From: Bacilli bacterium
GTDB taxonomy: Bacteria > Bacillota_I > Bacilli_A > RF39 > UBA660
Length of the DNA stretch: 34,381 nucleotides
Assembly (NCBI GenBank): GCA_017887885.1
Contig: JAGHHB010000042.1
Location: forward strand, 1 to 34,381
Reading direction: 5' to 3'
Shown here: piece after piece, positions 1 to 7,883 of the stretch
How positions within the stretch are numbered: the first letter of the stretch is position 1
How the letters are laid out: each line of letters begins with the position of its first letter
Notes under the pieces: generated by a model
Told to the model about the DNA's origin: nothing
Database searches by the model: none
Seen by the model: the letters and a program-made list of their open reading frames with translations, nothing else
Made by a program: the position numbers and the translations under genes

Positions 1-29
1 AATTCTTCTAAAATTTTAAATTCAAGCAT
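1..29 (-). CDS. Start of an unidentified gene running off the left edge
   Basis: Reading the minus strand, ATG at 29-27 begins MLEFKILEE and runs out of the window. A strong Shine-Dalgarno (AAGGAGG, near 40-46) sits upstream at slightly long spacing. Nine residues are too few to identify the product. It lies downstream of the tRNA-Gly gene on the same strand, separated from it by a terminator hairpin, so it probably has its own promoter in the AT-rich 47-82 stretch. I could not pick a convincing one. Confidence 0.6.
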
Positions 30-82
30 AAAAAATGTCCTCCTTCCTAGAAAGAGAACATTAAAGTTTTATATAAAATTAA

Positions 83-112
83 AACTTACGAACTTTTTAC
101 AGTCCGTAAGTT
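83..112 (-). terminator. Rho-independent terminator after tRNA-Gly
   Basis: Perfect 8-bp stem AACTTACG/CGTAAGTT (83-90 with 105-112). On the minus strand it is followed by a T-rich run (TTTAATTTT). It sits just after the 3' end of the minus-strand tRNA-Gly and would end that transcript before the next minus-strand gene. Confidence 0.65.
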
Positions 113-121
113 GTATTCAAA

Positions 122-196
122 TGGAGCAGATGAGGGGAGTCAAACCCCCGTCTCAGCCTTGGCAAGGCCGAATTCTAATCGTTGAACCACATCTGC
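122..196 (-). tRNA. tRNA-Gly(GCC)
   Basis: The minus strand folds as a standard cloverleaf. The acceptor stem is GCAGATG paired with CATCTGC, followed by discriminator T and an encoded CCA (122-124). The anticodon stem CGGCC/GGCTG closes the seven-base loop TTGCCAA, giving anticodon GCC. The T arm contains GGTTTGACTCC-type sequence. The D-arm context GTTCAACGATTAGAAT is typical of bacterial tRNA-Gly. A promoter lies directly upstream (212-240) and a terminator directly downstream (83-112), so it is a single-gene transcription unit. Confidence 0.95.
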
Positions 197-211
197 AGTA
201 AATATATATTT

Positions 212-240
212 ATTATATTAGAAAAAAATATAAAAATCAA
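212..240 (-). promoter_or_regulatory. SigA-type promoter of tRNA-Gly
   Basis: On the minus strand TTGATT (240-235) and a perfect TATAAT (217-212) are separated by exactly 17 bp. The mature tRNA 5' end lies about 15 bp downstream. This is a near-consensus vegetative promoter, as expected for a stable RNA gene. Confidence 0.8.
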
Positions 241-298
241 CCATTTTTTATTAAAAAATGAAAAATATAATGTATAATAGTAGTTAAGGTGATAGATT

Positions 299-1606
299 AT
301 GTTTGAAAACTTAAGTGATAGATTGCAGAATATTATTCATAAAATGAAAGGGTATGGAAAAATAACAGAAGATAATATAAGTGAGATGATGCGGGAAATA
401 CGACTTTCTTTACTTGAAGCTGATGTTAATTATAAGGTTGTAAAAGAGTTTACAAATAATGTTAAGGAAAAAGCTTTAGGGGAAGAGGTTAATAAGAGTT
501 TATCTCCAGGAGAAGTCTTTGTTAAAATTGTGAAAGATGAACTTACTTATCTTTTAGGAGGTGAAAATTCTCCTCTAGTGGTTAATCATAGTTTATCTGT
601 AACAATGCTTGTAGGCCTTCAAGGAAGTGGAAAGACTACTACTATTGGTAAACTTGCTAATTATTTAAGAAAACACTATAAAAAGAAGCCTTTATTGGTA
701 GCATGTGATGTATATAGACCTGCTGCTATCGAACAGTTAGAGCAAATTGGTAAGGAGCTTGGGATTGGTGTTTATACTGAAGGAAAAAGTGATCCTACGC
801 AAATTTCTAATAATGCTGTTTTGTATGCTAAAGATCATGGATACGATTATGTTCTTATTGATACGGCCGGGAGATTGCAAATTGATGAACATTTAATGGG
901 AGAACTTTCTAATATTCAAACAAAGATAAATCCTGATGAAACAATTTTGGTTATTGACTCTATGATGGGACAGGATGCTATTAATGTAATTAATGGTTTT
1001 AATGAAAGAATTAAACTTACTGGTGTTATTCTTACGAAATTAGATGGTGATACTAGAGGAGGTGTTGCGCTTTCTGTTAAACATCTTACAAATCTTCCTA
1101 TTAAGTTTATTGGCACAAGTGAAAAAATGGATGGTCTTGCACCTTTCTATCCAGAGAGAATGGCTTCTAGGATATTGGGAATGGGGGATATCTTATCGAT
1201 AGTTGAACAAGTTCAAAGTGAGATAAATGAAAAAGAAGCAGAAAAAACAGCTAAAAAAATGGCTAAAGGTACTTTTGATTTGAATGATTTTTTAAGTCAA
1301 CTTAAACAGATCAAAAAATTAGGCCCTTTGGAGAATATTTTAAAATTACTACCTGGTGCTAAAAAATTAGGTCTTAATAATGTCAATATCGATCCTAAAA
1401 TAATGAAGAGAATAGAAGCAATTATTTTGTCGATGACCATGGAGGAGAGACAGAATCCTACTATTCTTAAGGCTAGTCGTAAGAAAAGAATAGCGGATGG
1501 TTCTGGTACTAGTGTGACAGAAGTAAATAAATTACTTAATCAGTTTGAACAGATGAAAAAAATGATGAAAATGATGAGTAGTGGTAATTTTAAAATGCCT
1601 TTTTAA
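299..1606 (+). CDS. ffh: Signal recognition particle protein Ffh (SRP54)
   Basis: GTPase subunit of the signal recognition particle. It binds 4.5S RNA and hydrophobic signal sequences emerging from the ribosome and docks with FtsY at the membrane. The 435 residues match the family length. Order: N-terminal four-helix domain (about 1-95), GTPase domain with P-loop GLQGSGKTTT, DTAGR and TKLDGDTRGG motifs (about 100-295), and a methionine-rich M domain ending in a Met/Lys tail (MKKMMKMM). AAGGTGAT upstream of the ATG is the ribosome site, and TATAAT at 273-278 is a likely -10 box with no good -35. Its usual partner ylxM is not immediately upstream here; tRNA-Gly lies divergently instead. Nothing in it looks damaged. 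Confidence 0.97.
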   Translation: MFENLSDRLQNIIHKMKGYGKITEDNISEMMREIRLSLLEADVNYKVVKEFTNNVKEKALGEEVNKSLSPGEVFVKIVKDELTYLLGGENSPLVVNHSLSVTMLVGLQGSGKTTTIGKLANYLRKHYKKKPLLVACDVYRPAAIEQLEQIGKELGIGVYTEGKSDPTQISNNAVLYAKDHGYDYVLIDTAGRLQIDEHLMGELSNIQTKINPDETILVIDSMMGQDAINVINGFNERIKLTGVILTKLDGDTRGGVALSVKHLTNLPIKFIGTSEKMDGLAPFYPERMASRILGMGDILSIVEQVQSEINEKEAEKTAKKMAKGTFDLNDFLSQLKQIKKLGPLENILKLLPGAKKLGLNNVNIDPKIMKRIEAIILSMTMEERQNPTILKASRKKRIADGSGTSVTEVNKLLNQFEQMKKMMKMMSSGNFKMPF

Positions 1607-1653
1607 AATTATTGAAAACTAGACTTCTTTACTATTTACATATGTAATAAGTA

Positions 1654-1662
1654 CATATTATA
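1654..1662 (+). promoter_or_regulatory. Possible sporulation-sigma -10 box for the coat gene
   Basis: CATATTATA fits the CATAnnnTA -10 pattern of mother-cell sigma factors (SigK, and loosely SigE) and lies 22 bp before the coat-gene ATG, just upstream of AGGAGG. I could not find a matching -35 at the expected 16-17 bp, so this is a weak, half-site call. Confidence 0.3.
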
Positions 1663-1684
1663 TTTGTAGATAGGAGGATAAATT

Positions 1685-1903
1685 ATGAATTATACTGATG
1701 GTTTTAATCAAAGTATGTATGATGGTGATATTGATATAAATATTACTAATCAAAATGTTAATGATAATACTAATATGAATACTATGGGGGCAGCAGCAAT
1801 GGGAGGAACATCTATGATGGGAATGACTACTTGTCCTGTTGTTGAAACTCCTAGAGAAAGAGTTGTTTATAGAAATATTTATCATACTGTACCTCAAGTG
1901 TGA
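1685..1903 (+). CDS. 5' part of an interrupted CotD-like spore coat gene
   Basis: Reads as a 72-residue protein. The Asn/Asp/Gly/Met-rich N-terminus (TMGAAAMGG, MMGM) is followed by CPVVETPRERVVYRNIYHTVPQV-type coat sequence that stops abruptly at TGA 1901-1903. AGGAGG (1672-1677) precedes the ATG. Only codons 1-70 are ancestral; the last two residues and the stop come from the inserted element, whose left attachment site covers 1874-1916. The missing C-terminal half is at 13205-13336. Joining 1894 to 13205 through the CA core gives an uninterrupted 113-residue protein with a VPHVCP junction, a run typical of small His/Tyr/Cys-rich CotD-family coat proteins (family call by recognition only). 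A truncated 72-residue product could still be made while the element is present. Confidence 0.8.
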   Translation: MNYTDGFNQSMYDGDIDINITNQNVNDNTNMNTMGAAAMGGTSMMGMTTCPVVETPRERVVYRNIYHTVPQV

Positions 1904-1916
1904 TAATTTTTGATAG
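1874..1916 (+). other. attL (left element-chromosome junction)
   Basis: Chromosomal coat sequence up to 1894, core CA at 1895-1896, then the element arm AGTGTGATAATTTTTGATAG (1897-1916). The outer TTTTTGATAG is the inverted partner of CTATCAAAAA in attR. The alternative core GT (1898-1899) would also keep the coat reading frame, but the inverted-repeat centre fits CA and not GT. Confidence 0.8.
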
Positions 1917-1955
1917 ACTAAATAAAGATAAATAAGTGCAATTTGATTAAAACTA

Positions 1956-1984
1956 TTGACTTTATTATAAAAAATGTTTAGAAT
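1956..1984 (+). promoter_or_regulatory. SigA-type promoter of the element's metabolic operon
   Basis: TTGACT (1956-1961) and TAGAAT (1979-1984) are separated by exactly 17 bp and lie about 30 bp before the first operon gene. The promoter lies inside the element, 60 bp from attL, so the cargo carries its own expression signal and does not depend on the coat promoter. Confidence 0.7.
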
Positions 1985-2013
1985 AATTTGTGAAATGGGG
2001 GAGTTGATCTGAA

Positions 2014-3297
2014 ATGATTGATTATTCTAAAGTTGAACCTACTGATTGTGAAAATTTAGAATGTTTGACAAAAGTAAACAATCTCTTTGCTCTTTTCGAT
2101 ACTCCAGCTAACGTTATTTTTATTGATCAATTTAACTCTAATTTGAAAGAATTTAAAGATATTTTTAAGCAATATTTTATGCCGGAAAATATCTTTTTTT
2201 CATGCAAATGTAATAAAAGCCATGCCTTATTAGAGTATTCAGCAAGACAAAATTGTGGTGTTGAAGTATCAAGCAACTATGAACTAATTGATGCATTAAA
2301 ACATACTAAAAAAATAATTGCTACAGGTCCAGCAAAAGATGATACTTACTTGGAAAATTCCATAAATAATAAGGTTATTATTTCTGTTGATGATATTGAA
2401 GAACTTAAAAATATTCTTAAATTTAATAAGGAAACAAAAGTTTTATTAAGACTATCAAATTTACTTAATATAGTAAGTAGATTTGGAATTAACATTAATC
2501 AAATTGATGAGTGTTTAAAATTAATTGAAAATAGTAATGTTAAATTTTTAGGATTTTCATTTCATATAAACAATTATTCTTTAGATGATAGAGTAAATGC
2601 AATAAAACAGATAATATCAATAATTAAAAAGAAGAATTTAAAAATCAAGTATATTGATATTGGTGGAGGGCTGCCATCTAATTATTGTTCAAAACAAGAT
2701 TATGAGAATTTTATAAAAAATAATAATGAAAATATGTATTTTAAGAAGCATTTTATAGATGACTACTACCCATATTATAGTGATATAGCAAATGCGGATG
2801 CATTAAATTATATATTAAAAAATACTTGTGAAGAATTAAAGCAAAATAATATCGAGTTAGTTGTTGAACCCGGAAGAAGTTTATTAAGCAATGTTGGCGT
2901 TAGTATATATGAAGTTCAATATTTAAAAAAACTTTATAATGGAGATAATTTGATTGTAACAAATGGAAATATAAATTGTTTATCGGAGCAATGGTTTAAT
3001 AGTGATTATCTAATTGAACCAAAATTATATATACCAGATAAAACTAGGAAAAAGGAAAGGATATATGCTAGTATTTGTGGGAACTTATGTCTGGAACAAG
3101 ATATGCTTACATGGCGAAGGATAAAATTTGATTATATTCCTAAAAAAGGTGATTTATTAGTTTACTATAATACTGCAGGATACCAAATGGATTCAAATGA
3201 AAGTGAATTTCATAAAATTCCTTTAGTAAAGAAAATAATAGTGAGAAAAGATAATTTAAGATATATCATTGAGGAGGATGAGATATATGATAGTTAA
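2014..3297 (+). CDS. Fold-type III PLP decarboxylase (DAP/ornithine decarboxylase-like)
   Basis: Alanine-racemase-fold, PLP-dependent amino-acid decarboxylase of the LysA/Y4yA/SbnH group, 427 residues. The PLP Schiff-base lysine is Lys65 in SCKCNKS. A GFSFHIN strand, a GGGLP loop and EPGRSLLSNVG (phosphate and ring contacts) follow. C355-GNLC-LEQD363 corresponds to the CxxxCESxD substrate motif of the family, and a C-terminal YNTAGYQ segment completes the active site. The substrate cannot be read from sequence. It is not assumed to be meso-DAP, because an operon this specialised does not look like lysine biosynthesis. GGGGAG precedes the ATG, and the stop overlaps the next gene. First gene of the 2014-8949 operon. 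Confidence 0.8.
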   Translation: MIDYSKVEPTDCENLECLTKVNNLFALFDTPANVIFIDQFNSNLKEFKDIFKQYFMPENIFFSCKCNKSHALLEYSARQNCGVEVSSNYELIDALKHTKKIIATGPAKDDTYLENSINNKVIISVDDIEELKNILKFNKETKVLLRLSNLLNIVSRFGININQIDECLKLIENSNVKFLGFSFHINNYSLDDRVNAIKQIISIIKKKNLKIKYIDIGGGLPSNYCSKQDYENFIKNNNENMYFKKHFIDDYYPYYSDIANADALNYILKNTCEELKQNNIELVVEPGRSLLSNVGVSIYEVQYLKKLYNGDNLIVTNGNINCLSEQWFNSDYLIEPKLYIPDKTRKKERIYASICGNLCLEQDMLTWRRIKFDYIPKKGDLLVYYNTAGYQMDSNESEFHKIPLVKKIIVRKDNLRYIIEEDEIYDS

Positions 3298-4276
3298 TAA
3301 AGTTACAGATATAATTGGAAATACACCATTATTACAAATTAATATGAAGAATAATGATTGGAAAGTGTATTTAAAATTAGAAAAGTTTAATCCTGGTGGC
3401 AGTATGAAAGATCGTATGGCATTAAATATGATAGAACAAGCTGAAAAAGATGGAAGATTAAAACCAGGTGGAACAATAATTGAATCATCTAGTGGTAATA
3501 CGGCTATTGGTTTAGCAATTGTATCAGCAATAAAAGATTATCGTTTCATTGCGGTTGTTGATCATCATGCTTCAAAAGAAAAAATTGATATGATAAAAGC
3601 ATATGGTGGAGAAATAGTGGTAGTTGGAGATGACTATAAAGCTAATGAGGTAGCTGTTATTGAAAGAGAAAAAACTGCAAAGAGAATGTCAGAAGAAATG
3701 GAAAATGCTTTTTTTCCTAACCAAGCAGATAATTTTGACAATCGCTCAGCTTATACAGATACTTTAGCAAAAGAATTATTAGATGAATTAAGTACAGTTG
3801 ATGCTTTTTATGCAGCAATTGGTACTGGTGGATCTGCTTGCGGGACGGCATTAGGCTTAAAAAAGAGAGGTTCTAAAGCAACTATTAATGTTATTGAACC
3901 AGTTGGGTCTATTCTTTTTGGTGGAGAGGGTAAACCATACTTCCAATCAGGAACTGGAAATCCAATAAATGCTCCAATTCCAAAAATTATTGATTATAAA
4001 ATAATCGATAAAAACTTTTATGCCAAAGATGATGAAGCATTTAATACTTGTAGATATTTTGCTAAAAAATATGGTTTATTAATTGGTGGTTCAGCTGGTG
4101 GTGTTTTATTTAAAGCATTAGAGGATATAAATAGTAAAACTGGTTCTGGCACAGCTGTTATATTGCTTTGCGATGGTGGAGAAAAGTATTTGAACAATAT
4201 CTTCAATGATGAATGGATGAAAAGTAATAACTTAATTAATCATGATATAGATAAAATAATTGAAAATTGGATTTAG
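3287..4276 (+). CDS. Cysteine synthase/SbnA-like PLP beta-replacement enzyme
   Basis: Fold-type II PLP enzyme of the CysK/CBS family, 329 residues. Lys41 in NPGGSMKDRM is the Schiff-base lysine, SSSGNTAIG is the substrate loop, GTGGSACG binds the PLP phosphate, and GGSAGG lies near the C-terminus. Such enzymes replace the beta-substituent of serine derivatives with sulfide or amines: CysK makes cysteine, SbnA starts 2,3-diaminopropionate synthesis, and DcsD makes O-ureidoserine. Next to a decarboxylase, a ureohydrolase and ATP-grasp ligases, a non-cysteine role is more likely; this is inference. ATG 3287 is preferred over the upstream TTG 3269 because GAGGAGG (3271-3277) lies ahead of it and the family N-terminus (KVTDIIGNTPLLQI) fits. 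Overlaps the previous stop by 11 bp. Confidence 0.88.
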   Translation: MIVNKVTDIIGNTPLLQINMKNNDWKVYLKLEKFNPGGSMKDRMALNMIEQAEKDGRLKPGGTIIESSSGNTAIGLAIVSAIKDYRFIAVVDHHASKEKIDMIKAYGGEIVVVGDDYKANEVAVIEREKTAKRMSEEMENAFFPNQADNFDNRSAYTDTLAKELLDELSTVDAFYAAIGTGGSACGTALGLKKRGSKATINVIEPVGSILFGGEGKPYFQSGTGNPINAPIPKIIDYKIIDKNFYAKDDEAFNTCRYFAKKYGLLIGGSAGGVLFKALEDINSKTGSGTAVILLCDGGEKYLNNIFNDEWMKSNNLINHDIDKIIENWI

Positions 4277-4286
4277 GGAGTGATTG

Positions 4287-5420
4287 ATGATGAGATTTGA
4301 AAAATGGGAAGAGGAAGCATTTAATTATTTAACAAATTTATATGATAATTTTTTTAAAGAATTATCTGAAAGATGTAAAGAATGTTTTAGAATTGATTCA
4401 AAAGAATTGTTTTCAGAAGATGTTAAAGAATTAACTCCAGATGAAGAGCAGAAAATATATGATTTTTGGAAAAAGTATACAGATGATTTTGATATTGCAT
4501 ACCACAAGTATTACATTGATAGAACTGGCAAATTTGATGAAAAATTTATTCCTGATGATTTGTTTGTTGGTTATATTGATGGATATCTTAACAATAGAGC
4601 TATTGAACCAGGAATTGCTGACAAGAACTATTTTGACTTGTATTTAAAGGGGTTTAAACTCCCTGAAACCTATGTGCATTTAATCAATGGTGTTTTTGAA
4701 GATAAAAATTATAATATTATTACTAAAGAAGAAGCAATTAATATTTTATTGAAGCATAAGAATATAACTGTTAAGCCAAGTATGGCATCTTTTGGGGGAA
4801 AAGATGTTAAATTCTTTGATAATCCATCTGAAGAAGAAATAATAAATTATTTAGATAATTTAGAAAGTGATAATTTAATATTTCAAGAAACAATTAAACA
4901 GTCAAAAGAAACTGCAAAATTGCATCCAAATTCTTTAAATACAATTAGAATTATGACTTTGATTTTAGATAATGAAGTTAAAATATTACCAAGCGCTTTT
5001 AGAATGGGTGTAGGAAAATCTAAAGTTGATAATGCAAGTTTTGGTGGCATATATTGCAAAATAAATGAAGATGGCACATTATCAAATTTTGCATATGATG
5101 CTTTAGGAAAAAAATTTGATATTCATCCAGATGGTGGAAAATTCTCTGATATTAAATTTGATTTTATGGATAAGATAAAAGAACTCGTTAAAAAAGCAGC
5201 ACAAAGATTTCCACATTTTAGGTTAATCGGTTGGGATATAGCAATAAATGAAAATAATGAACCAGTAATAATTGAAGCTAATTTAACTATGAGTGGTATG
5301 GATGTTATTGAGACTATATGTGGTCCATTATTTGGAGAATATACGGAAAAAGTATTAAATGAAGTCTTTCTAGAAAAACATAGGAAGAAAACCAGTATGG
5401 ATATTTCCCAATATGTCTAA
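4287..5420 (+). CDS. ATP-grasp protein, sugar-transfer-associated type
   Basis: About 377 residues. An N-terminal helical, acidic region (1-100) is followed by an ATP-grasp fold. Recognisable parts are KPSMASFGGKDV (ATP-binding loop), HPNSLNTIRIMT, DNASFGGIYCKINEDG and the metal-binding IGWDIAIN...PVIIEAN end, as in the ATPgrasp_ST (sugar-transfer-associated) group. These enzymes activate a carboxylate with ATP and join it to an amine or similar nucleophile; the substrate is unknown. The start is chosen at ATG 4287, six bases after GGGAG (ATG 4290 is an alternative; TTG 4284 less likely). It follows the CysK-like gene by 10 bp and shares its operon. Confidence 0.75.
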   Translation: MMRFEKWEEEAFNYLTNLYDNFFKELSERCKECFRIDSKELFSEDVKELTPDEEQKIYDFWKKYTDDFDIAYHKYYIDRTGKFDEKFIPDDLFVGYIDGYLNNRAIEPGIADKNYFDLYLKGFKLPETYVHLINGVFEDKNYNIITKEEAINILLKHKNITVKPSMASFGGKDVKFFDNPSEEEIINYLDNLESDNLIFQETIKQSKETAKLHPNSLNTIRIMTLILDNEVKILPSAFRMGVGKSKVDNASFGGIYCKINEDGTLSNFAYDALGKKFDIHPDGGKFSDIKFDFMDKIKELVKKAAQRFPHFRLIGWDIAINENNEPVIIEANLTMSGMDVIETICGPLFGEYTEKVLNEVFLEKHRKKTSMDISQYV

Positions 5421-5434
5421 TAGAAGAAATGGTT

Positions 5435-5923
5435 ATGTTAAGTGAATTAATAAGTAGTGAAGATTGTAAAAAAATGTCATAGTTGTTGTACATTTTAACT
5501 AGATGAGCTATTAGATGCTCCTACCTTTATTAAAGAAATTAAAGATTATATTATTAAGAGTATAGATGCTAATATTAAATTAAAAAAATAAATAATGTAT
5601 TTGAAATAATTTTAAATAAAAAAGGTAGTTGTTATGTTTGCCCATTATTAAAAGAAAATGGTTGCTGTTTAGGGAGATATAAACCTTTTGATTGTGATTC
5701 TTGGCCGTTTTATGTTATGAAAAAAGATGATAACTATGTTATACCTATTTCAAACGATTGCCCAGTTTTTAATAACATACCAATACATAGGCTAGAATCA
5801 TTTGTAGAAAATAAATTTAAAAAGGAGGGGATGAAAATTATAAAGTAATACCCAGATATGATTACCGAGTATAATAGGAATTTGAAGATAGTATGTGTTT
5901 TAGATAAGAATTTATTTGATTGA
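5435..5923 (+). pseudogene. Decayed YkgJ-like cysteine-cluster gene
   Basis: Stitched frames read MLSELISSEDCKK, then CHSCCTF, LDELLDAPTFIKE, KKINNVFEIILNKKGSCYVC, NGCCLGRYKPFDCDSWPF, and finally YPDMITEYNRNLKIVC before TGA 5921. The spaced CxxCC, CxxC and GCCLGxYKPxDCxxxPF pattern is that of YkgJ/UPF0153 Fe-S or zinc cluster proteins, which can act as demethylases or accessory redox proteins. Four lesions are visible: +1 in the A-run near 5468-5474, TAA at about 5496, -1 in the A-run at 5582-5588, and TAA after MKIIK near 5849. Both stops interrupt otherwise continuous sequence, so this is true decay and not just homopolymer error. It sits in operon order with its flanking genes intact. Confidence 0.75.
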
Positions 5924-5937
5924 GGGAGTGGTAAAAT

Positions 5938-6915
5938 ATGGAAGATAGAGAAGAAGAATATATTTATGCTGGTATTCCAACTTATATGGGCGGAAATTTT
6001 ATCCAAGAAAATGAAATAAAAAAATATGATGTAGTTTTTCTAGGGGTACCCTGTGATTATGGTGCATCATATAGATTAGGAGCAAAGTATGCACCTAGAC
6101 AATTAAGAGAATATTCGTTTTGGGATAGGATATATGGAGAAGAGCTTTATGATTTAGACCATAATAAATATTTAAAAACTAACAATTTAAAAATTGCTGA
6201 TTTAGGGGATGTTTATGTTAATCCTACTAATCCTACTTTAAATCAAAATGCTATAACAGAAAAAGTTTATTCTATATCAAAGGATAGTTTCCCTTTAGTT
6301 TGTGGTGGTGATCATTCAATTACTTATGGAAGTTTTAGAGGTTTCCAAAGGGCGATGAAAGAAAAATATCCAGATTATGAAGTTGGTTTAATTCATTTTG
6401 ATGCACATCTTGATGTAGAAGATAAATATTTAAATATGCCAGATGTATGGCATGGAAATGTTTTTAGAAAACTAATTGAAGATAAATATTTAAACGGGGA
6501 AAATATGTATACTATAGGACCTCGTGGTATTGTTGGAAGAGAATGGTTTGATTATGTTAAAGAAAATAAAATTAATTTGTTTACTGCTAACTATGTAAAA
6601 GAAAATGGAATTTTAAATGTAATATATGATATTATTCAAAAAAATAAAAATAAAAGAATTAAGTTTTATATTACTTTTGATATTGACTGTCTTGATGTTT
6701 CATATGTATTTGGAACTGGTACACCTCAATGCAATGGACTAACACCATATGAATGTGATGAGGCATTAAGAAACTTACACGAATTAGATATAGCAGGATT
6801 TGATATCGTAGAGTTAAATCCAAAGTTAGATGATTCATATACATCATTTGTGATTGCTGAAGAATTAATTTATCATTTTTTAGCTTTTGGTATAAATAAA
6901 AGGAGCGCAAAATGA
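5938..6915 (+). CDS. Ureohydrolase (arginase/agmatinase family)
   Basis: Binuclear manganese hydrolase that removes urea (or a related one-carbon unit) from a guanidino compound, 325 residues. All metal ligands are present: His126 (GGDHS), Asp155/His157/Asp159 (DAHLD) and Asp248/Asp250 (FDIDCLD), followed by GTGTP. Arg/agmatine specificity cannot be told from these motifs. In the family the same fold makes hydroxyurea from N-hydroxyarginine (DcsB in D-cycloserine synthesis), a useful comparison given the CysK-like and ATP-grasp neighbours. GAGGGAG precedes the ATG, and it overlaps the next gene by 4 bp (ATGA). Confidence 0.88.
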   Translation: MEDREEEYIYAGIPTYMGGNFIQENEIKKYDVVFLGVPCDYGASYRLGAKYAPRQLREYSFWDRIYGEELYDLDHNKYLKTNNLKIADLGDVYVNPTNPTLNQNAITEKVYSISKDSFPLVCGGDHSITYGSFRGFQRAMKEKYPDYEVGLIHFDAHLDVEDKYLNMPDVWHGNVFRKLIEDKYLNGENMYTIGPRGIVGREWFDYVKENKINLFTANYVKENGILNVIYDIIQKNKNKRIKFYITFDIDCLDVSYVFGTGTPQCNGLTPYECDEALRNLHELDIAGFDIVELNPKLDDSYTSFVIAEELIYHFLAFGINKRSAK

Positions 6916-7883
6916 AAAAGATAGCATTATTATTTAATCTGAATAGACATAAATTTGAATATGAAACAGAATTTGATTCAGAACTAACAATTAATTCAAT
7001 ATTTGATGTTTTATCAAAGGATTATGAAGTTAAAAAGATTGAGGCAGATAAAGACTTTAAGTGGATTGATTCATTGGTAAAATATAAACCAGATTTAGTT
7101 TTTAATATATGTGAGGGATACTATGGACCGGCTAGAGAAGCTGTTTATGGTGCAATATTAGAACAATTTAAATTCAATTATTCTGGACCAGATAGTACTA
7201 ATTTATTAATGTGCCATAATAAGTTTTTAGTAAAGAATTTATTACAAGATTATATTATTGTCCCTAAGGGATATTGTATATGCAATAAAGAAGAAATTGA
7301 AAATCTTAAAGATATTTCATTTCCTATAATTGTTAAGCTTAATTCGGAAGGATCTAGCATAGGAATGAGCCAAAAATCAATAGTTAATAATTATGATGAT
7401 TTAAAAAAACAAGTTTTATATTTACTTGAAAAATACAAAAGAAGTGTGTTAGTGGAAGAGTTTGTAGATGGACAAGATATAAGTATGATTTATCTAGAAG
7501 GTATAGGTGCTTTGGGGCCTTGTTATGTTAATTGTGATTCATTATTTTATGATTATGAAATGAAAACAATAAAAGATGATACTGTTAAAATAGGACCAAT
7601 GAATGGAAATTATCAAGAATTAAAAGATATAGTAAATATAATTGTAAAAAGATTAGATATCAAAGGATATGCTAAAATAGATTTTAGGGTTAAAGAAGAT
7701 AAATATTATCTTATTGAAGTAAATTCACAGGTTAGTTTTCATCCGAATGGTGAATTTATTACTTGTGCTAAAACCGGGGGTTATACTTTTGATAAAATCA
7801 TATTGTTTATTGTAAAAAATGCATTAAAAAACAATATTAAAAGTAATTCAATAGGAATTGGAGTGATAAATGATGCTGGATGA
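6912..7883 (+). CDS. D-Ala-D-Ala-ligase-like ATP-grasp ligase
   Basis: About 323 residues with a Ddl-type layout: N-terminal Rossmann-like part (LVFNICEGYYGPAREAVYGAILEQ, compare NxxEG of Ddl), a central ATP-binding domain (VKLNSEGSSIGM, the flexible loop; VLVEEFVDGQDIS), and a C-terminal metal site (AKIDFRV...YYLIEVNSQVSFHPNGEF). Ddl enzymes join two amino acids using ATP. This one is shorter and diverged at the substrate loops, and its operon contains amino-acid-modifying enzymes, so I infer it ligates a non-standard amino acid. It is unlikely to be the cell-wall Ddl. It begins inside the ureohydrolase stop (4-bp overlap), indicating translational coupling. Confidence 0.8.
   Translation: MKKIALLFNLNRHKFEYETEFDSELTINSIFDVLSKDYEVKKIEADKDFKWIDSLVKYKPDLVFNICEGYYGPAREAVYGAILEQFKFNYSGPDSTNLLMCHNKFLVKNLLQDYIIVPKGYCICNKEEIENLKDISFPIIVKLNSEGSSIGMSQKSIVNNYDDLKKQVLYLLEKYKRSVLVEEFVDGQDISMIYLEGIGALGPCYVNCDSLFYDYEMKTIKDDTVKIGPMNGNYQELKDIVNIIVKRLDIKGYAKIDFRVKEDKYYLIEVNSQVSFHPNGEFITCAKTGGYTFDKIILFIVKNALKNNIKSNSIGIGVINDAG

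Noticed and set aside
1898-1899. GT as the crossover core instead of CA
   Set aside because: It also restores the coat frame (VPQVCP), but the 10-bp inverted repeat is then off centre by three bases, and VPHVCP fits CotD-like proteins better.
1685-1903. The 72-residue coat ORF as a complete gene
   Set aside because: It stops two codons past the attachment core, and its natural continuation lies at 13205-13336.
2014-4276. Ordinary lysine (LysA) and cysteine (CysK) biosynthesis genes
   Set aside because: Possible by family alone, but the operon context with a ureohydrolase, two ATP-grasp enzymes and an aminomutase on a mobile element argues for a specialised pathway.
5435-5923. Reassigned stop codons to explain the broken YkgJ-like gene
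   Set aside because: TAA and TGA end many intact genes here, and two frameshifts are also needed.
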